Counted from the stretch's first letter, positions 33,837 to 42,873 are shown. The stretch is 64,000 nt of DNA from Deferribacteraceae bacterium UBA6799 (GCA_002452335.1 DKFJ01000012.1:62001-126000), one strand, 5' to 3'. The notes: generated by a model from the sequence alone, not told the origin. A program made the numbers and translations.

Positions 33837-35033
33837 ATGTCAGAATATACAGAGACTAAAACCGCCTCGTTTTTCACCTATAACAGGCAGACACCGGCCA
33901 TGCCTTTCATCGTTTTGGGGCTTCTGCTGTGCATTGCGGGCGGAGCGGCCATCATCACTGTTTTTGTAAAAGGACACGATGCGGTATACGGCGTCACCAG
34001 ACAGATCTCATGGGGTCTGCTGATCGCCACTTACGCCTATTTTGTCATTACATCCACGGGAATAGCCTTCATCGGCGGTCTGGCACACGCTTTCGGGTTT
34101 AAGCAGTATGAGCCCATAGCCAAACGTATAGTCGTTATGGCCACTGTGGTTCTGCTCGCCGGATTCACCCAGATACTTATGGAGCTCGGCAATCCCCTTA
34201 AGATGATACACATGATGCTCACGCCAAATCTGGCGGCGCCTATCTTCTGGATGGGTATGTTCTACGGTATTGAGCTGGCCATACTCGCATTCGAGCTTTA
34301 TCTGGTGTTCAAACCGAACCAGACAGCCAGAGACCATAAACTGGCCGCCGTAACAGGGTTCTTCGCCCTTCTGGTGGGCGTTCTCGCCACCAGCAACCTG
34401 GGTTATGTCTTCGGCTCTATAGGCGCCAGACAATGGTACAGCGGCATATATTTCTCCACATTCCTTGTTGTGTCAGGCATTGCCGCCGGAGCGGCTCTTC
34501 TGATTCTGGTACACTTTATCGTTTTCAAAGGCAATATGCCCGAGAGAGTTAAAACAGCCGCATCTTCACTGGGAAAACTCATGGGCGGCGCTATCGGAGT
34601 GATGATGTTCCTCTATCTGTGGAAAATGCTCTCATCAGTATTTCCTGGCGGCGGTGACGGATACGCTTCCGCTGTGGCGCTGATAAAAGGACCGCTGAGC
34701 ACTAACTTCTGGATAGGAGAGATTCTTCTGGCGGTTATCATCCCCCTGCTGCTGATAGTTACAGCAAAGGGTAAACCCGGCAGACTGGCGCTGGCAGGGC
34801 TGATCTACCTGATCGGTCTGTTCTTCACCAGATACGATTTCGTGGTTGCCGGACAGCTCCCTCCTATGAGAGGCGGATTCTTCGGATCAGGAATCATCAC
34901 TGATTATGTTGCGATGACAACCTACAGCCCGTCTCTGGGCGAATGGCTTATCTATCTGTTCGGATTCGGTGTTTTCTTTCTGCTGTATTTTGCGGCTGAA
35001 AAGTTCCTGAATATGGAAACAGATACGCATTAA
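33837..35033 (+). CDS. NrfD/PsrC-family membrane anchor
   Basis: A 398-residue integral membrane protein with about ten helices, of the NrfD/polysulfide reductase PsrC family, which exchanges electrons between menaquinone and a periplasmic FeS subunit. Recognizable segments: ISWGLLIATYAYFVITSTGIAFIGGLAHAFG, the polar Glu in ILMELGNPLKMIHM, and ARQWYSGIYFSTFLVVSGIAAGAALLIL. RBS AGGAGG is strong. Last gene of the three-gene operon; a terminator follows. Confidence 0.93.
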   Translation: MSEYTETKTASFFTYNRQTPAMPFIVLGLLLCIAGGAAIITVFVKGHDAVYGVTRQISWGLLIATYAYFVITSTGIAFIGGLAHAFGFKQYEPIAKRIVVMATVVLLAGFTQILMELGNPLKMIHMMLTPNLAAPIFWMGMFYGIELAILAFELYLVFKPNQTARDHKLAAVTGFFALLVGVLATSNLGYVFGSIGARQWYSGIYFSTFLVVSGIAAGAALLILVHFIVFKGNMPERVKTAASSLGKLMGGAIGVMMFLYLWKMLSSVFPGGGDGYASAVALIKGPLSTNFWIGEILLAVIIPLLLIVTAKGKPGRLALAGLIYLIGLFFTRYDFVVAGQLPPMRGGFFGSGIITDYVAMTTYSPSLGEWLIYLFGFGVFFLLYFAAEKFLNMETDTH

Positions 35034-35045
35034 TATATCACCTCG

Positions 35046-35076
35046 TGAAAGGCTCCGCTGAAACCGGAGCCTTTCA
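35046..35076 (+). terminator. Terminator of the split-Soret/FeS/NrfD operon
   Basis: 12-bp perfect stem TGAAAGGCTCCG/CGGAGCCTTTCA with a 7-base loop, directly after the nrfD-like gene. The U-run is weak. Confidence 0.75.
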
Positions 35077-35138
35077 TACTCGTTTTTAGCTATCCGAATA
35101 AATTGATTTTTTGTCTGTTTTCAGTATAATTCAATATA

Positions 35139-36791
35139 ATGTTAAACTTAGATAATTACTCATTCAACATCCTTTCATTTTCGCTGATCTTCATTATCGG
35201 GCTTATAGCCTCTACATCGGTTGCCGCATTCAGAAACATGGACAGACCTATCTACAGGCTTTTCTGCTTATATGCCGTACTGACATTGACATATGCGTCG
35301 GCTTATCTGCTCCAGAGCATGTCGCTGACTCTGGAAAATAAAATTTTCTGGGCGAATGTGAAGGTGACCTCCGTATGTTTCGCTCCGGCCGTGTGGGTCT
35401 GGATCACATGCATGATGACAAACAGACGCCAGCCGCACATATCCATTAACGTTTTAATGGTGCTGACAGCCCTGATCAACATCGCCGTTATATGGTCCGA
35501 CAGCCACCTGCACATATTCAGGTCCTCCGTGACCCTGGTAAAAATATCCGATAACTTTTTTATGATGCACCCCAACTTCGGCATATGGTTCACCACCATA
35601 TATATATGGAGTCTTTATCTGCCTACCATCATATCTATAATGATGTTCGCCGCGTCGTTTATTAATACCGGCAGATCGGGCAGAATCCAATACGGAATGA
35701 TGATAATAGGCATCACTGCCTCTCTTCTGGGCGGAGTGCCGCTCATACTGAAAACAACCCTGATAGATACATATCCTTTCGCGGCCGGGTTCACCATGGT
35801 CATCTACTTCGTACTGATACATAAGTATCACCTGTTCGATGTAGTCCCCATAGCCAAGAACGCCGTGCTGGACATTATAAAATCTGCGGTAATAATATAT
35901 GACAGTTCCGGCAAACTGAGCGAAAGAACATCTTACTCCAGAACATTGCTGCCGGACGACAAAGACACTGCCAATATCAGCTCGCTGTGCCGCAGGCTCG
36001 GGTTCAGTCTGAACGATCTGGAATACGGAAAAACCCTGGACAGAGTACTCGAATACCCCATGTTTGACAAAGTATTCAATGTGAGCCTGATGATAATATC
36101 CGAGAGCGGAAGAAATGTTGACGGATACATGGTTTTCGCCACAGATATCACAACCCACAGAAATCTCGACATGATAAGACACGAAAACGAGATGCTGGAA
36201 CACAAAAACATCATAACAGGCGACATACACGACAGCGTATCCGGCAACATCACCATCATCGGCATGCTGGCATCACAGGATATAAACTCCATGAGCGAGG
36301 CGAAAGCCGCTCTGGATCAGATATATGAGATATCCGTTGACACATCGAAAGAGATCAGGTTTCTCATGAACGCCTATGAAAAGAACAACCCGTCCATGAA
36401 AGATTTCGTCAGCGACCTGAGACATCTGGGCAACATTCTGACAGAAGGCTCAGGCATCAGCTTTTATATATCATCAGACGGGATGGAAAATTACTCCGAG
36501 ATGCCTTTTAAAAGTTATCTTAATATTGTAAGATTCTTCAAGGAGTGTGTGATCAACGCTGTAAAACACTCCAAAGCGACCGAAGTGAAAGCGGTCCTCT
36601 CCTCCGGAGCCGGCGGGATCAGCATCATCGTCACAGACAACGGAGAGGGGTTCGACCCGGACAGCAGGCGGGGCAGGGGCATAAAGAGCATGTACCGCAG
36701 GATCAACTCCATAGGCGGCACTGTAAATATAAGCAATTCCGGCGGAACCATGATTTCCGCCACAGTTCCTTTTGAGGTAAAACCACAATGA
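35139..36791 (+). CDS. Membrane sensor histidine kinase (7TM N-terminus, NarX-type transmitter)
   Basis: A 550-residue kinase. Residues 5-235 contain seven membrane helices with the pattern of the histidine-kinase 7TM sensor domain; a PAS-like segment follows (~245-345). The transmitter has a HisKA_3-type H-box (GDIHDSVSGNITIIGML) and HATPase boxes (CVINAVKHSKATEV, DNGEGFDP, GRGIKSMYRR). No canonical NarX periplasmic nitrate box is present. It overlaps the response regulator by 4 bases (ATGA). Its position just after the NrfD operon suggests that the operon is one of its targets. Confidence 0.92.
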   Translation: MLNLDNYSFNILSFSLIFIIGLIASTSVAAFRNMDRPIYRLFCLYAVLTLTYASAYLLQSMSLTLENKIFWANVKVTSVCFAPAVWVWITCMMTNRRQPHISINVLMVLTALINIAVIWSDSHLHIFRSSVTLVKISDNFFMMHPNFGIWFTTIYIWSLYLPTIISIMMFAASFINTGRSGRIQYGMMIIGITASLLGGVPLILKTTLIDTYPFAAGFTMVIYFVLIHKYHLFDVVPIAKNAVLDIIKSAVIIYDSSGKLSERTSYSRTLLPDDKDTANISSLCRRLGFSLNDLEYGKTLDRVLEYPMFDKVFNVSLMIISESGRNVDGYMVFATDITTHRNLDMIRHENEMLEHKNIITGDIHDSVSGNITIIGMLASQDINSMSEAKAALDQIYEISVDTSKEIRFLMNAYEKNNPSMKDFVSDLRHLGNILTEGSGISFYISSDGMENYSEMPFKSYLNIVRFFKECVINAVKHSKATEVKAVLSSGAGGISIIVTDNGEGFDPDSRRGRGIKSMYRRINSIGGTVNISNSGGTMISATVPFEVKPQ

Positions 36792-37435
36792 CTCCCTCCA
36801 GATCAAGCAGAATCATGATCGTCGAGGATAATGAAAGCCAGTCAAAACTGCTGGAGATGATGATTACTGCGTCATCCGGGTTCGAGTGCTTCGGCACGGC
36901 AGCGGGATACGATGACGCCGTGGCTCTGCTGAGCGACAGCAGACCGGACGTGATGATCGTTGATATAGACCTGGACTCCGTGAAGAACGGAATAGACGTG
37001 ATAAACTACTGCGCCGAAAAATATCCGGATGTTCAGATACTGGTGCATACAGTCCATGACGGCAGCGACAAAGTCTTTGACGCTCTTAAGGCGGGAGCAT
37101 CAGGATATGTTCTGAAAGGATCCAGCCCTTCCGAATTCTTCTCCCACCTGGAAAAAATATGCGAGGGCGAGGTCTCCATGAGTCCCAAGATAGCCAGAAA
37201 GGTTCTGACGTTCTTCCGCAGCATGCCGCAAAGGCAGGAACAGAGCGGACTCTCCTCCAGAGAGATAGAGATACTGACCATGGCGGACGAGGGATATACA
37301 TATCAGCAGATGGCGAACAGGATGAATATCAGCAGACACACTGTCCACACACATCTGAAACAGATATATACCAAGCTGCATGTGAACTCTAAGAAAGAGG
37401 CTCTGATGAAAGCCAAGAAGCTGACCATCATATAA
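36788..37435 (+). CDS. NarL/LuxR-type response regulator
   Basis: A 215-residue regulator: receiver with MIVEDNES, phospho-acceptor Asp in DVMIVDIDLD, HTVHDG and the conserved Lys in YVLKGSS, followed by a GerE/LuxR HTH (LSSREIEILTMADEGYTYQQMANRMNISRHTVHTHLKQIYTKLHV). Translationally coupled to the 7TM kinase. It likely binds paired sites near regulated respiratory operons; the ACGGTT repeats upstream of the split-Soret operon are candidate targets, but this is untested. Confidence 0.94.
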   Translation: MTPSRSSRIMIVEDNESQSKLLEMMITASSGFECFGTAAGYDDAVALLSDSRPDVMIVDIDLDSVKNGIDVINYCAEKYPDVQILVHTVHDGSDKVFDALKAGASGYVLKGSSPSEFFSHLEKICEGEVSMSPKIARKVLTFFRSMPQRQEQSGLSSREIEILTMADEGYTYQQMANRMNISRHTVHTHLKQIYTKLHVNSKKEALMKAKKLTII

Positions 37436-37438
37436 AAA

Positions 37439-37464
37439 AAGCGCGGACTGCTCCACGCTCTCTT
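37439..37464 (+). terminator. Terminator after the two-component operon
   Basis: Imperfect hairpin AGCGCGGA/TCCACGCT with loop CTGC, followed by CTCTTTTTAT, a few bases after the response regulator stop. Confidence 0.55.
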
Positions 37465-37535
37465 TTTATCTTAAAAAACTGTATCCCGTCAGGAAACAAA
37501 TAATAACCTATTCTACCTTCCGGGATGAATATTAC

Positions 37536-37556
37536 AATACCCACCCAGTGGGTATT
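37536..37556 (+). terminator. Strong isolated terminator hairpin
   Basis: 9-bp perfect stem AATACCCAC/GTGGGTATT, 3-base loop and nine T residues. It lies 100 bp past the previous gene, so it may back up the first terminator or end a short unannotated transcript. Confidence 0.8.
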
Positions 37557-37564
37557 TTTTTTTC

Positions 37565-38009
37565 ACATTCTGACCACTGAATCCTCTGTTAACTTTATAA
37601 GCCCTTCACAGGCAAACATATGCCCAAAATCTAGCACCATTGTTATACCCTGAACACATGCCAAAATTATTTTTTTATAATAAAACATGCATCATCGGAT
37701 ATATTTCAGCGTAATATTTATAGTGAATTAACGTTTCAGAACCACTCTTCGAACTCCTGTTAAAAAACAAGCCTTAATATTAATCTACTTATAATAAAGG
37801 CTATTTTTGAATATAATCCGCCAGGCAACACTAATAAGATGTATTCAGAGTAATATTTATTAATAATTCCGCAAAAAGTTAAACTGATATTAACCATATT
37901 TTTTCATTGAAAATAAAAATATAATATATATCTTACATATAAAGATAAGTACATTATAGATAATACAATAATTATCTAACATAACACTATGAAGTAACAA
38001 GATAATATT
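37565..38009. other. 445-bp AT-rich gene-free spacer
   Basis: No ORF with an RBS, tRNA or obvious repeat array is visible in this very AT-rich stretch. It contains runs such as AATATAATATATATC that could bind nucleoid proteins or regulators. It separates the kinase operon from the acetate-type symporter promoter. Confidence 0.6.
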
Positions 38010-38038
38010 TTGTTGACTTTATTAAAACAATGTACTAT
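38010..38038 (+). promoter_or_regulatory. Promoter of the symporter operon
   Basis: TTGTTG (38010-38015) and TACTAT (38033-38038) with a 17-bp spacer, about 7 bases ahead of a long structured leader. Confidence 0.55.
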
Positions 38039-38044
38039 TCTCAC

Positions 38045-38205
38045 AGCATAAAGGATGAGTGGTTTGAGGAATATGTATTATAAATTGTTAACTTAAGTCC
38101 CGCAAACCACTGAAGCTAATAACCGAACGCAGAACTCCGGGAGGCTCAAAGGGGTTCTACGCCGTTAAACGGCTCAGTCGAAAAATCTTAATGAGGTGTT
38201 TTCTT
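38045..38205 (+). ncRNA. Structured 5' leader of the symporter operon, candidate cis-regulatory RNA
   Basis: The ~160-base leader can fold into GTGGTTTG/CAAACCAC (38059-38066 with 38103-38110), AGAACTCC/GGGGTTCT (38131-38138 with 38151-38158, one wobble) and GCCGT/ACGGC (38161-38173), ending just before GAGG. It does not match riboswitch classes I know well (c-di-GMP-I, TPP, SAM, cobalamin, glycine, fluoride, THF). A conserved motif cannot be shown from one sequence. Confidence 0.45.
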
Positions 38206-38457
38206 ATGGAAAAGTCACAGGAACTTTACTGGAAAAAAGTTTTAGGATTAATCCGCAACGTCCTCATCGTGTGGTTCCTCTGCTCCTACGGAGCGGGGAT
38301 CATGTTTGCGGGTGCGCTGGACAACATCAAGCTGGGCGGCTATCCGCTGGGCTTCTGGTTTGCACAGCAGGGTTCAATTTATATCTTTGTCGTTCTTATC
38401 TTCGTATACGCTAAGTTGATGGGAAAGATAGACAAAGAGTTTGACGTAGAAGAATAA
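38206..38457 (+). CDS. DUF4212 membrane protein, small partner of the symporter
   Basis: An 83-residue protein with two membrane helices (NVLIVWFLCSYGAGIMFAGAL and GSIYIFVVLIFVYAKLM) separated by GGYPLGFWFAQQ. DUF4212 proteins precede VC_2705-type sodium:solute symporters and are thought to be their small subunit. The start at 38206 is chosen because GAGG lies 8 bases upstream; an in-frame ATG at 38191 overlaps that RBS. The symporter gene follows 10 bp later. Confidence 0.92.
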   Translation: MEKSQELYWKKVLGLIRNVLIVWFLCSYGAGIMFAGALDNIKLGGYPLGFWFAQQGSIYIFVVLIFVYAKLMGKIDKEFDVEE

Positions 38458-38467
38458 GGAGGACACG

Positions 38468-40273
38468 ATGAGCTTACAGGCAATGACATATCTTGTTGTC
38501 GGTTTAACATTCGCCCTTTACCTCGGAATCGCCTTCTGGGCCCGAGCGGGCAGCACAAAAGAATTCTATGTCGCCGGCGGCGGTGTTCACCCCGTTCTGA
38601 ACGGTATGGCGACAGGTGCGGACTGGATGTCTGCGGCTTCTTTCATTTCTATGGCCGGTCTTATCGGATATATGGGTTACGGCGGCGCGTTGTTTTTGAT
38701 GGGTTGGACAGGCGGATACGTTCTGCTTGCCATGCTTCTTGCTCCTTATCTTAGAAAGTTCGGAAAATTTACCGTACCGGATTTCTTTAAAGCCCGTTAT
38801 TACTCAAACACAGCTACAGTTGTTGCTGTTATCTGTCTTCTGGTCGCTTCCACCACATACATCATAGGTCAGATGACCGGTGTTGGTGTCGCTTTCTCCC
38901 GTTTCCTCGGTGTTTCCAGCGACATGGGTGTTATCATCGGTATGGGCATAGTTTTCGTGTACGCGGTTTTCGGCGGCATGAAGGGAATCACATATACACA
39001 GGTTGCACAGTACTGCGTACTGATCCTTGCGTATACCATCCCCGCTATATTCATCTCTTTCCAGCTCACAGGCAATCCTCTTCCCCAGCTCGGTCTCGGA
39101 GCGCAGTTTTCCGGTTCCGACATGCACCTGCTTACTAAGCTGGATCACATTGTCAATGACCTCGGCTTCGGCAAGTACACCACCGCCGTTCCGGGAAGCA
39201 AACTGAACATGTTCGTATACACTGTGTCCCTGATGATAGGTACAGCGGGTCTGCCCCACGTTATCATCCGTTTCTTCACAGTGCCTAAGGTAAAAGACGC
39301 CCGTTCATCAGCAGGCTGGGCTCTTGTTTTCATCGCCCTGCTCTATACAACAGCTCCCGCTGTTGCGGCTATGGCTCGTCTGAACCTTCACGACACTATC
39401 AACACAGCCGTTAAATCAGGCGGCGACGTCTTCGCCGAAGACGCCAGCATAAAATACGACTCACGCCCCGCATGGATGCAGCGCTGGGAAGTTACCGGAC
39501 TTCTGAAGTTCGAAGACAAGAACGGCGATGGACGTATCCAGTACTACAACGACAAATCATCCAACGCTGAATTCCTCGCCAAGGCTGATGCCGCAGGCTG
39601 GAAAGGCAGCGAGCTCACAGTTAATAACGATATCATGGTTCTTGCTAACCCTGAAATAGCCAAACTTCCTAACTGGGTTATCGCCCTCGTGGCTGCCGGC
39701 GGTCTCGCGGCTGCTCTCTCCACAGCGGCAGGTCTCCTTCTGGCTATCGCTTCGGCTATCTCTCACGACCTTCTGAAAAATATGATGATGAAGGACCTCA
39801 CAGAGAAAGGCGAGCTGATGGCAGGACGTATCGCAATGTCAGTAGCTCTAGTTGGCGCCGGTTATCTGGGCATGAACCCTCCTGACTTCGCGGCCGGTAC
39901 AGTTGCCATCGCGTTCGGTCTGGCGGCATCATCTATATTCCCCGCCCTTATGATGGGAATTTTCAGCAAAACAATGAACAGACAGGGCGCCGTGGCCGGT
40001 ATGATAGCCGGACTCGTGGTCACTATGTTCTATGTGTTCGCCCACACAGGTATATTCTATATCAAAGGTACAGAATACTATCAGATGTTCGGCGGTAAAG
40101 ATTTCTTCTTCGGTATTTCGCCTAACGCTTTCGGAGCGATCGGCGCTGTGATTAACTTCGCGGTTGCCTTCGCAGTGAAGAACATGACTCCCCCCGTTCC
40201 TCACCACATTGCCGAGATGGTAGAGAGCGTGCGTATACCTAAAGGCGCAGGCGACGCAGTCGCAGGTCACTAA
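38468..40273 (+). CDS. Sodium:solute symporter, VC_2705 subfamily (acetate-type cation symporter)
   Basis: A 601-residue inner-membrane symporter (SSS family). The start shows FALYLGIAFWARAGSTKEFYVAGGGVHPVLNGMATGADWMSAASFISMAGLI, a hallmark of ActP-like carriers, and AAGGLAAALSTAAGLLLAIASAISHDLL follows later. A hydrophilic stretch with DKNGDGRIQYY (~residues 345-360, calcium-loop-like) interrupts the helices; DxNxDG inserts are seen in this subfamily. Acetate or another short carboxylate is the probable substrate, with Na+ as the coupling ion. RBS AAGGAGG. Confidence 0.93.
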   Translation: MSLQAMTYLVVGLTFALYLGIAFWARAGSTKEFYVAGGGVHPVLNGMATGADWMSAASFISMAGLIGYMGYGGALFLMGWTGGYVLLAMLLAPYLRKFGKFTVPDFFKARYYSNTATVVAVICLLVASTTYIIGQMTGVGVAFSRFLGVSSDMGVIIGMGIVFVYAVFGGMKGITYTQVAQYCVLILAYTIPAIFISFQLTGNPLPQLGLGAQFSGSDMHLLTKLDHIVNDLGFGKYTTAVPGSKLNMFVYTVSLMIGTAGLPHVIIRFFTVPKVKDARSSAGWALVFIALLYTTAPAVAAMARLNLHDTINTAVKSGGDVFAEDASIKYDSRPAWMQRWEVTGLLKFEDKNGDGRIQYYNDKSSNAEFLAKADAAGWKGSELTVNNDIMVLANPEIAKLPNWVIALVAAGGLAAALSTAAGLLLAIASAISHDLLKNMMMKDLTEKGELMAGRIAMSVALVGAGYLGMNPPDFAAGTVAIAFGLAASSIFPALMMGIFSKTMNRQGAVAGMIAGLVVTMFYVFAHTGIFYIKGTEYYQMFGGKDFFFGISPNAFGAIGAVINFAVAFAVKNMTPPVPHHIAEMVESVRIPKGAGDAVAGH

Positions 40274-40281
40274 CATTCTGC

Positions 40282-40315
40282 ATGGAGCCCCGTCAGCAGT
40301 CATTCGGGGCTCCAT
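40282..40315 (+). terminator. Hairpin between the symporter and the small membrane protein
   Basis: 11-bp perfect stem ATGGAGCCCCG/CGGGGCTCCAT with a 12-base loop. No U-run follows, so it is more likely an mRNA-stabilizing or partial attenuation element than a full terminator. Confidence 0.55.
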
Positions 40316-40341
40316 CAAAATATATTGCTGAGGGGTTGAAA

Positions 40342-40713
40342 ATGAAATTCGATTTAAGTCTTGCTTTAACATGGGTACTTTTTCTGGCTCTTTTCCCTAT
40401 GGTATTCTACTGGGGACGCAGAGCCTGGAGAATTTTTGCTAAAGGCGACTATTCTGAAGTGGCACTGAAGAAAGGCGTTTCCCCTGCCAATCCTAAAAAA
40501 TGGGCGCCTTTTGCCGGAACCATCAACCTTCTGGCGGCGCTGGCGGCGCTCTGGACCATCATCGGCGTTACGGCGCTGGGATATCCTTATGAAAAATGGT
40601 CCGCTATGGCGGGCAGCACAATATGGTGCAAGATATTCGCCGACATCATTCTCCGTCAGCAGGCGCATCCTTTCGTTTTCGGAAGAAAAAAGAGAGAAGC
40701 CGGGGCGAACTAA
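40342..40713 (+). CDS. Small conserved membrane protein of unknown function
   Basis: A 123-residue protein with two or three helices (LALTWVLFLALFPMVFYWG, GTINLLAALAALWTIIGVTALG, and a weaker third). The sequence KDYSEVALKKGVSPANPKKWAPFAG between helices is positively charged. I do not recognise a named family. The start is the ATG at 40342, with GAGGGG 7 bases upstream; an in-frame ATG at 40282 lies in the preceding hairpin. Position suggests a role with the symporter. Confidence 0.75.
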   Translation: MKFDLSLALTWVLFLALFPMVFYWGRRAWRIFAKGDYSEVALKKGVSPANPKKWAPFAGTINLLAALAALWTIIGVTALGYPYEKWSAMAGSTIWCKIFADIILRQQAHPFVFGRKKREAGAN

Positions 40714-40750
40714 GAATTATCACAGAACATTTCAACTCCCTATCTTTATA

Positions 40751-40784
40751 TCAAAAATTGTCTCCTGAGGGAGACTTTTTTTGA
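40751..40784. terminator. Strong bidirectional terminator
   Basis: GTCTCC/GGAGAC stem (40760-40775) extended by ATCAAAAA on one side and TTTTTTGAT on the other, closing the symporter operon. Confidence 0.85.
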
Positions 40785-40820
40785 TATAATGTTTTATTGC
40801 TGATCAAACCGGGGTAAGTT

Positions 40821-42740
40821 ATGTCAGAAAACAGACGGCTGTACAGCAGCGTGCCATTCAACCGTATTCCTGAAGAGGACGCAGACCTCATCGAGTCCAT
40901 ATCACAATCAGTCACCTATCCGGCCAATACCGTGATCTTCTCACAGAAGGACACTCCCACAGGCTGTCTATATTTCATCAGCCGTGGAATGGTGGAGATA
41001 ATATCCGAAACATCAGAAGGGGTGGAGATGGTGGTGGACACACGCCCTGCGGGATGCTTCTTCGGCTGGACGCCCGTATTTACCAATGAGAACTATACGG
41101 CAGGGGCTAGAACCACCGAAGAAACAGTCTGTCTGCTGATACCCAAGGAAGAGCTGCTCAGGCTCGCCGGCCAGTACCCGGTTATCTCCAATCATTTCAG
41201 CAAGGCCGTTTACTCCCAGATCAGAAAACTCTATCAGGACATGGTGGAGAGAAACTCCATGGACCCTGTGGCTCAGATGGAGGCATATCCTTTTCAGAAA
41301 AAACTGAAAGAGATAATGTCGAAACCTGTCGAGACATGCTCCGTGAACACCACCGTCAGGGATATCGCCGTAAAGATGACAGAGGCGGGGATAGCCGCCG
41401 TGGTGATAACGGACGACAAAGAAAAGATAGCCGGTATAGTCACGGAAAGAGATCTGGTGCGGAAAGTGCTGGCGAGAGACACGACAGAATGTCTGAAACA
41501 CTCCACGGCGAACGATATCATGACCCCAGACCCCTATTACATGACGCCGGACACCTTCATGTATGAGGCAGTGACATTCATGCTGAGGCACGGCATACGC
41601 CACCTGCCCGTTCTGGACGGCGACAGCATAGAGGGCATAGTGTCGCTTCAGGATCTGATGAAGTTCCGCAGCCAGAAATCCATGCTGCTGGTGGGCAGCG
41701 CAAAAGAGGCGGCCTCCATAGACGAGCTGAAGGCAGTCAGAACAGAGGTGGTGAAGGTGGCAAAGATGCTGCTCACCGAAAACCGCTCCCATACAGAGAC
41801 GATGGAGATACTTTCATATGTGCATCACAGCATCATCAGAAGATGCTACGAAATAATACTCAAAGAAATGCTTCAGGCTGGCTATGTCATGCCTGATATC
41901 AGGCACTGCTTCATAATAATGGGCAGCGGCGGGCGCAAAGAGATGCTTCTGGGACCCGATCAGGACAACGGGCTTCTGTACGGAGATTTTCCCGATGAAA
42001 TGTACGCAGACGTGGACGCTTTCTTTGTGCCGTTCTCTGAAAAGCTGGTGGAGGCTCTGGACCATATAGGCTATCCGCTGTGTCACGGAAAAGTGATGGC
42101 GAACAACCCCCTGTGGCGGGGAAGACTGAGCGAGTGGAAAGAAAGGGTATCATCATGGATCAAGGTTCCCGAACCGCAGAGAGTAAGATATTCGTCCATA
42201 TTCTTCGACTTCATGCCCATAGGCGGCGACGGGTCTCTGTGCGGCAGCCTCAGAGACATGGTGCATCAGCAGATTAAGGCTAACCCGCTGTTTCTGTTTC
42301 AGATGATGGAGCTGGACTATAAACATAAGATACCGATCAACCTGCTGGGCAGATTCATCACCAGCAGCGAAAAGGAACATAAAGGCAGGCTGTCGCTGAA
42401 AGAGAACGGAAGCATCTTCATAGTGGACTGCGTGCGGATGTTCATGCTGGAGCACGGCATACACGCCGTGACCACGGTGGAGCGTCTGGACAGGCTGCTG
42501 GAGCTGAATATATTCAACCGTGCCACTGTGGAGCACATCAAGGCGGCGTTCGAGTCGTTCACCTATCTGAGGCTGAAGAACGAGATAAAAATGATAGAGG
42601 CCGGAAACGAGCCCAGTCATTATCTCGACCCGGACGAACTGACGGACGAAGAGGCTGATCTGCTGAAAGAGGCGTTCAAGGTGGCGGGGAAACTACAGGA
42701 TTCCACCCGCCGTCATTTCTCTAAAATTATAGGCAGATAA
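40821..42740 (+). CDS. cNMP-binding, CBS and DUF294 putative nucleotidyltransferase regulator
   Basis: A 639-residue multidomain protein. An N-terminal cyclic-nucleotide-like sensor domain (~15-135; GCLYFISRGMVEII, GCFFGWTPVF), a tandem CBS pair (~155-285; VRDIAVKMTEAGIAAVVITDDKEKIAGIVTERDLV and the second TPDTFMYEAVTFMLRHGIRHLPVL), a DUF294 nucleotidyltransferase-like domain with GSGGRKEMLLGPDQDNGLLYGD (~373-394) and a DUF294_C helical end. These genes often neighbour VC_2705-type symporters and are related to GlnD in the catalytic domain. Probably a cytoplasmic sensor of energy or carbon state. Single gene with its own promoter after the terminator. Confidence 0.9.
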   Translation: MSENRRLYSSVPFNRIPEEDADLIESISQSVTYPANTVIFSQKDTPTGCLYFISRGMVEIISETSEGVEMVVDTRPAGCFFGWTPVFTNENYTAGARTTEETVCLLIPKEELLRLAGQYPVISNHFSKAVYSQIRKLYQDMVERNSMDPVAQMEAYPFQKKLKEIMSKPVETCSVNTTVRDIAVKMTEAGIAAVVITDDKEKIAGIVTERDLVRKVLARDTTECLKHSTANDIMTPDPYYMTPDTFMYEAVTFMLRHGIRHLPVLDGDSIEGIVSLQDLMKFRSQKSMLLVGSAKEAASIDELKAVRTEVVKVAKMLLTENRSHTETMEILSYVHHSIIRRCYEIILKEMLQAGYVMPDIRHCFIIMGSGGRKEMLLGPDQDNGLLYGDFPDEMYADVDAFFVPFSEKLVEALDHIGYPLCHGKVMANNPLWRGRLSEWKERVSSWIKVPEPQRVRYSSIFFDFMPIGGDGSLCGSLRDMVHQQIKANPLFLFQMMELDYKHKIPINLLGRFITSSEKEHKGRLSLKENGSIFIVDCVRMFMLEHGIHAVTTVERLDRLLELNIFNRATVEHIKAAFESFTYLRLKNEIKMIEAGNEPSHYLDPDELTDEEADLLKEAFKVAGKLQDSTRRHFSKIIGR

Positions 42741-42741
42741 A

Positions 42742-42826
42742 ATATTTTTGATATCTCATGGATTTGCATTTTAAAATATCAAAAATATCGTCCATAGCTA
42801 TCAAAATATTTGTTGACATTTTGATA
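42742..42826. promoter_or_regulatory. Operator-like cluster of TATCAAAAT repeats around a TTGACA box
   Basis: Two inverted pairs: ATATTTTTGATAT (42742-42754) with its exact complement (42776-42788), and TATCAAAAT (42799-42807) with ATTTTGATA (42818-42826). TTGACA (42813-42818) lies between the arms of the second pair. The half-site ATTTTGATA is shared by all four. This fits autoregulation by the HTH-RhuM protein encoded just downstream. Confidence 0.65.
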
Positions 42827-42873
42827 TACTACGCACATTATTATTTTATAATTTTGTTGAACGAAGGTATATC

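Noticed and set aside
34008..34433. Minus-strand open frame opposite the NrfD gene
   Set aside because: Shadow of a membrane protein gene; translation is hydrophilic and lacks a start signal.
38045..38205. c-di-GMP-I (GEMM) riboswitch in the symporter leader
   Set aside because: GCAAACC and GGGGTT pieces recall GEMM, but the conserved core and tetraloop-receptor arrangement are absent.
40282..40341. Upstream ATG at 40282 for the small membrane protein
   Set aside because: It lies inside an 11-bp hairpin stem and lacks an RBS; the ATG at 40342 has GAGGGG in place.
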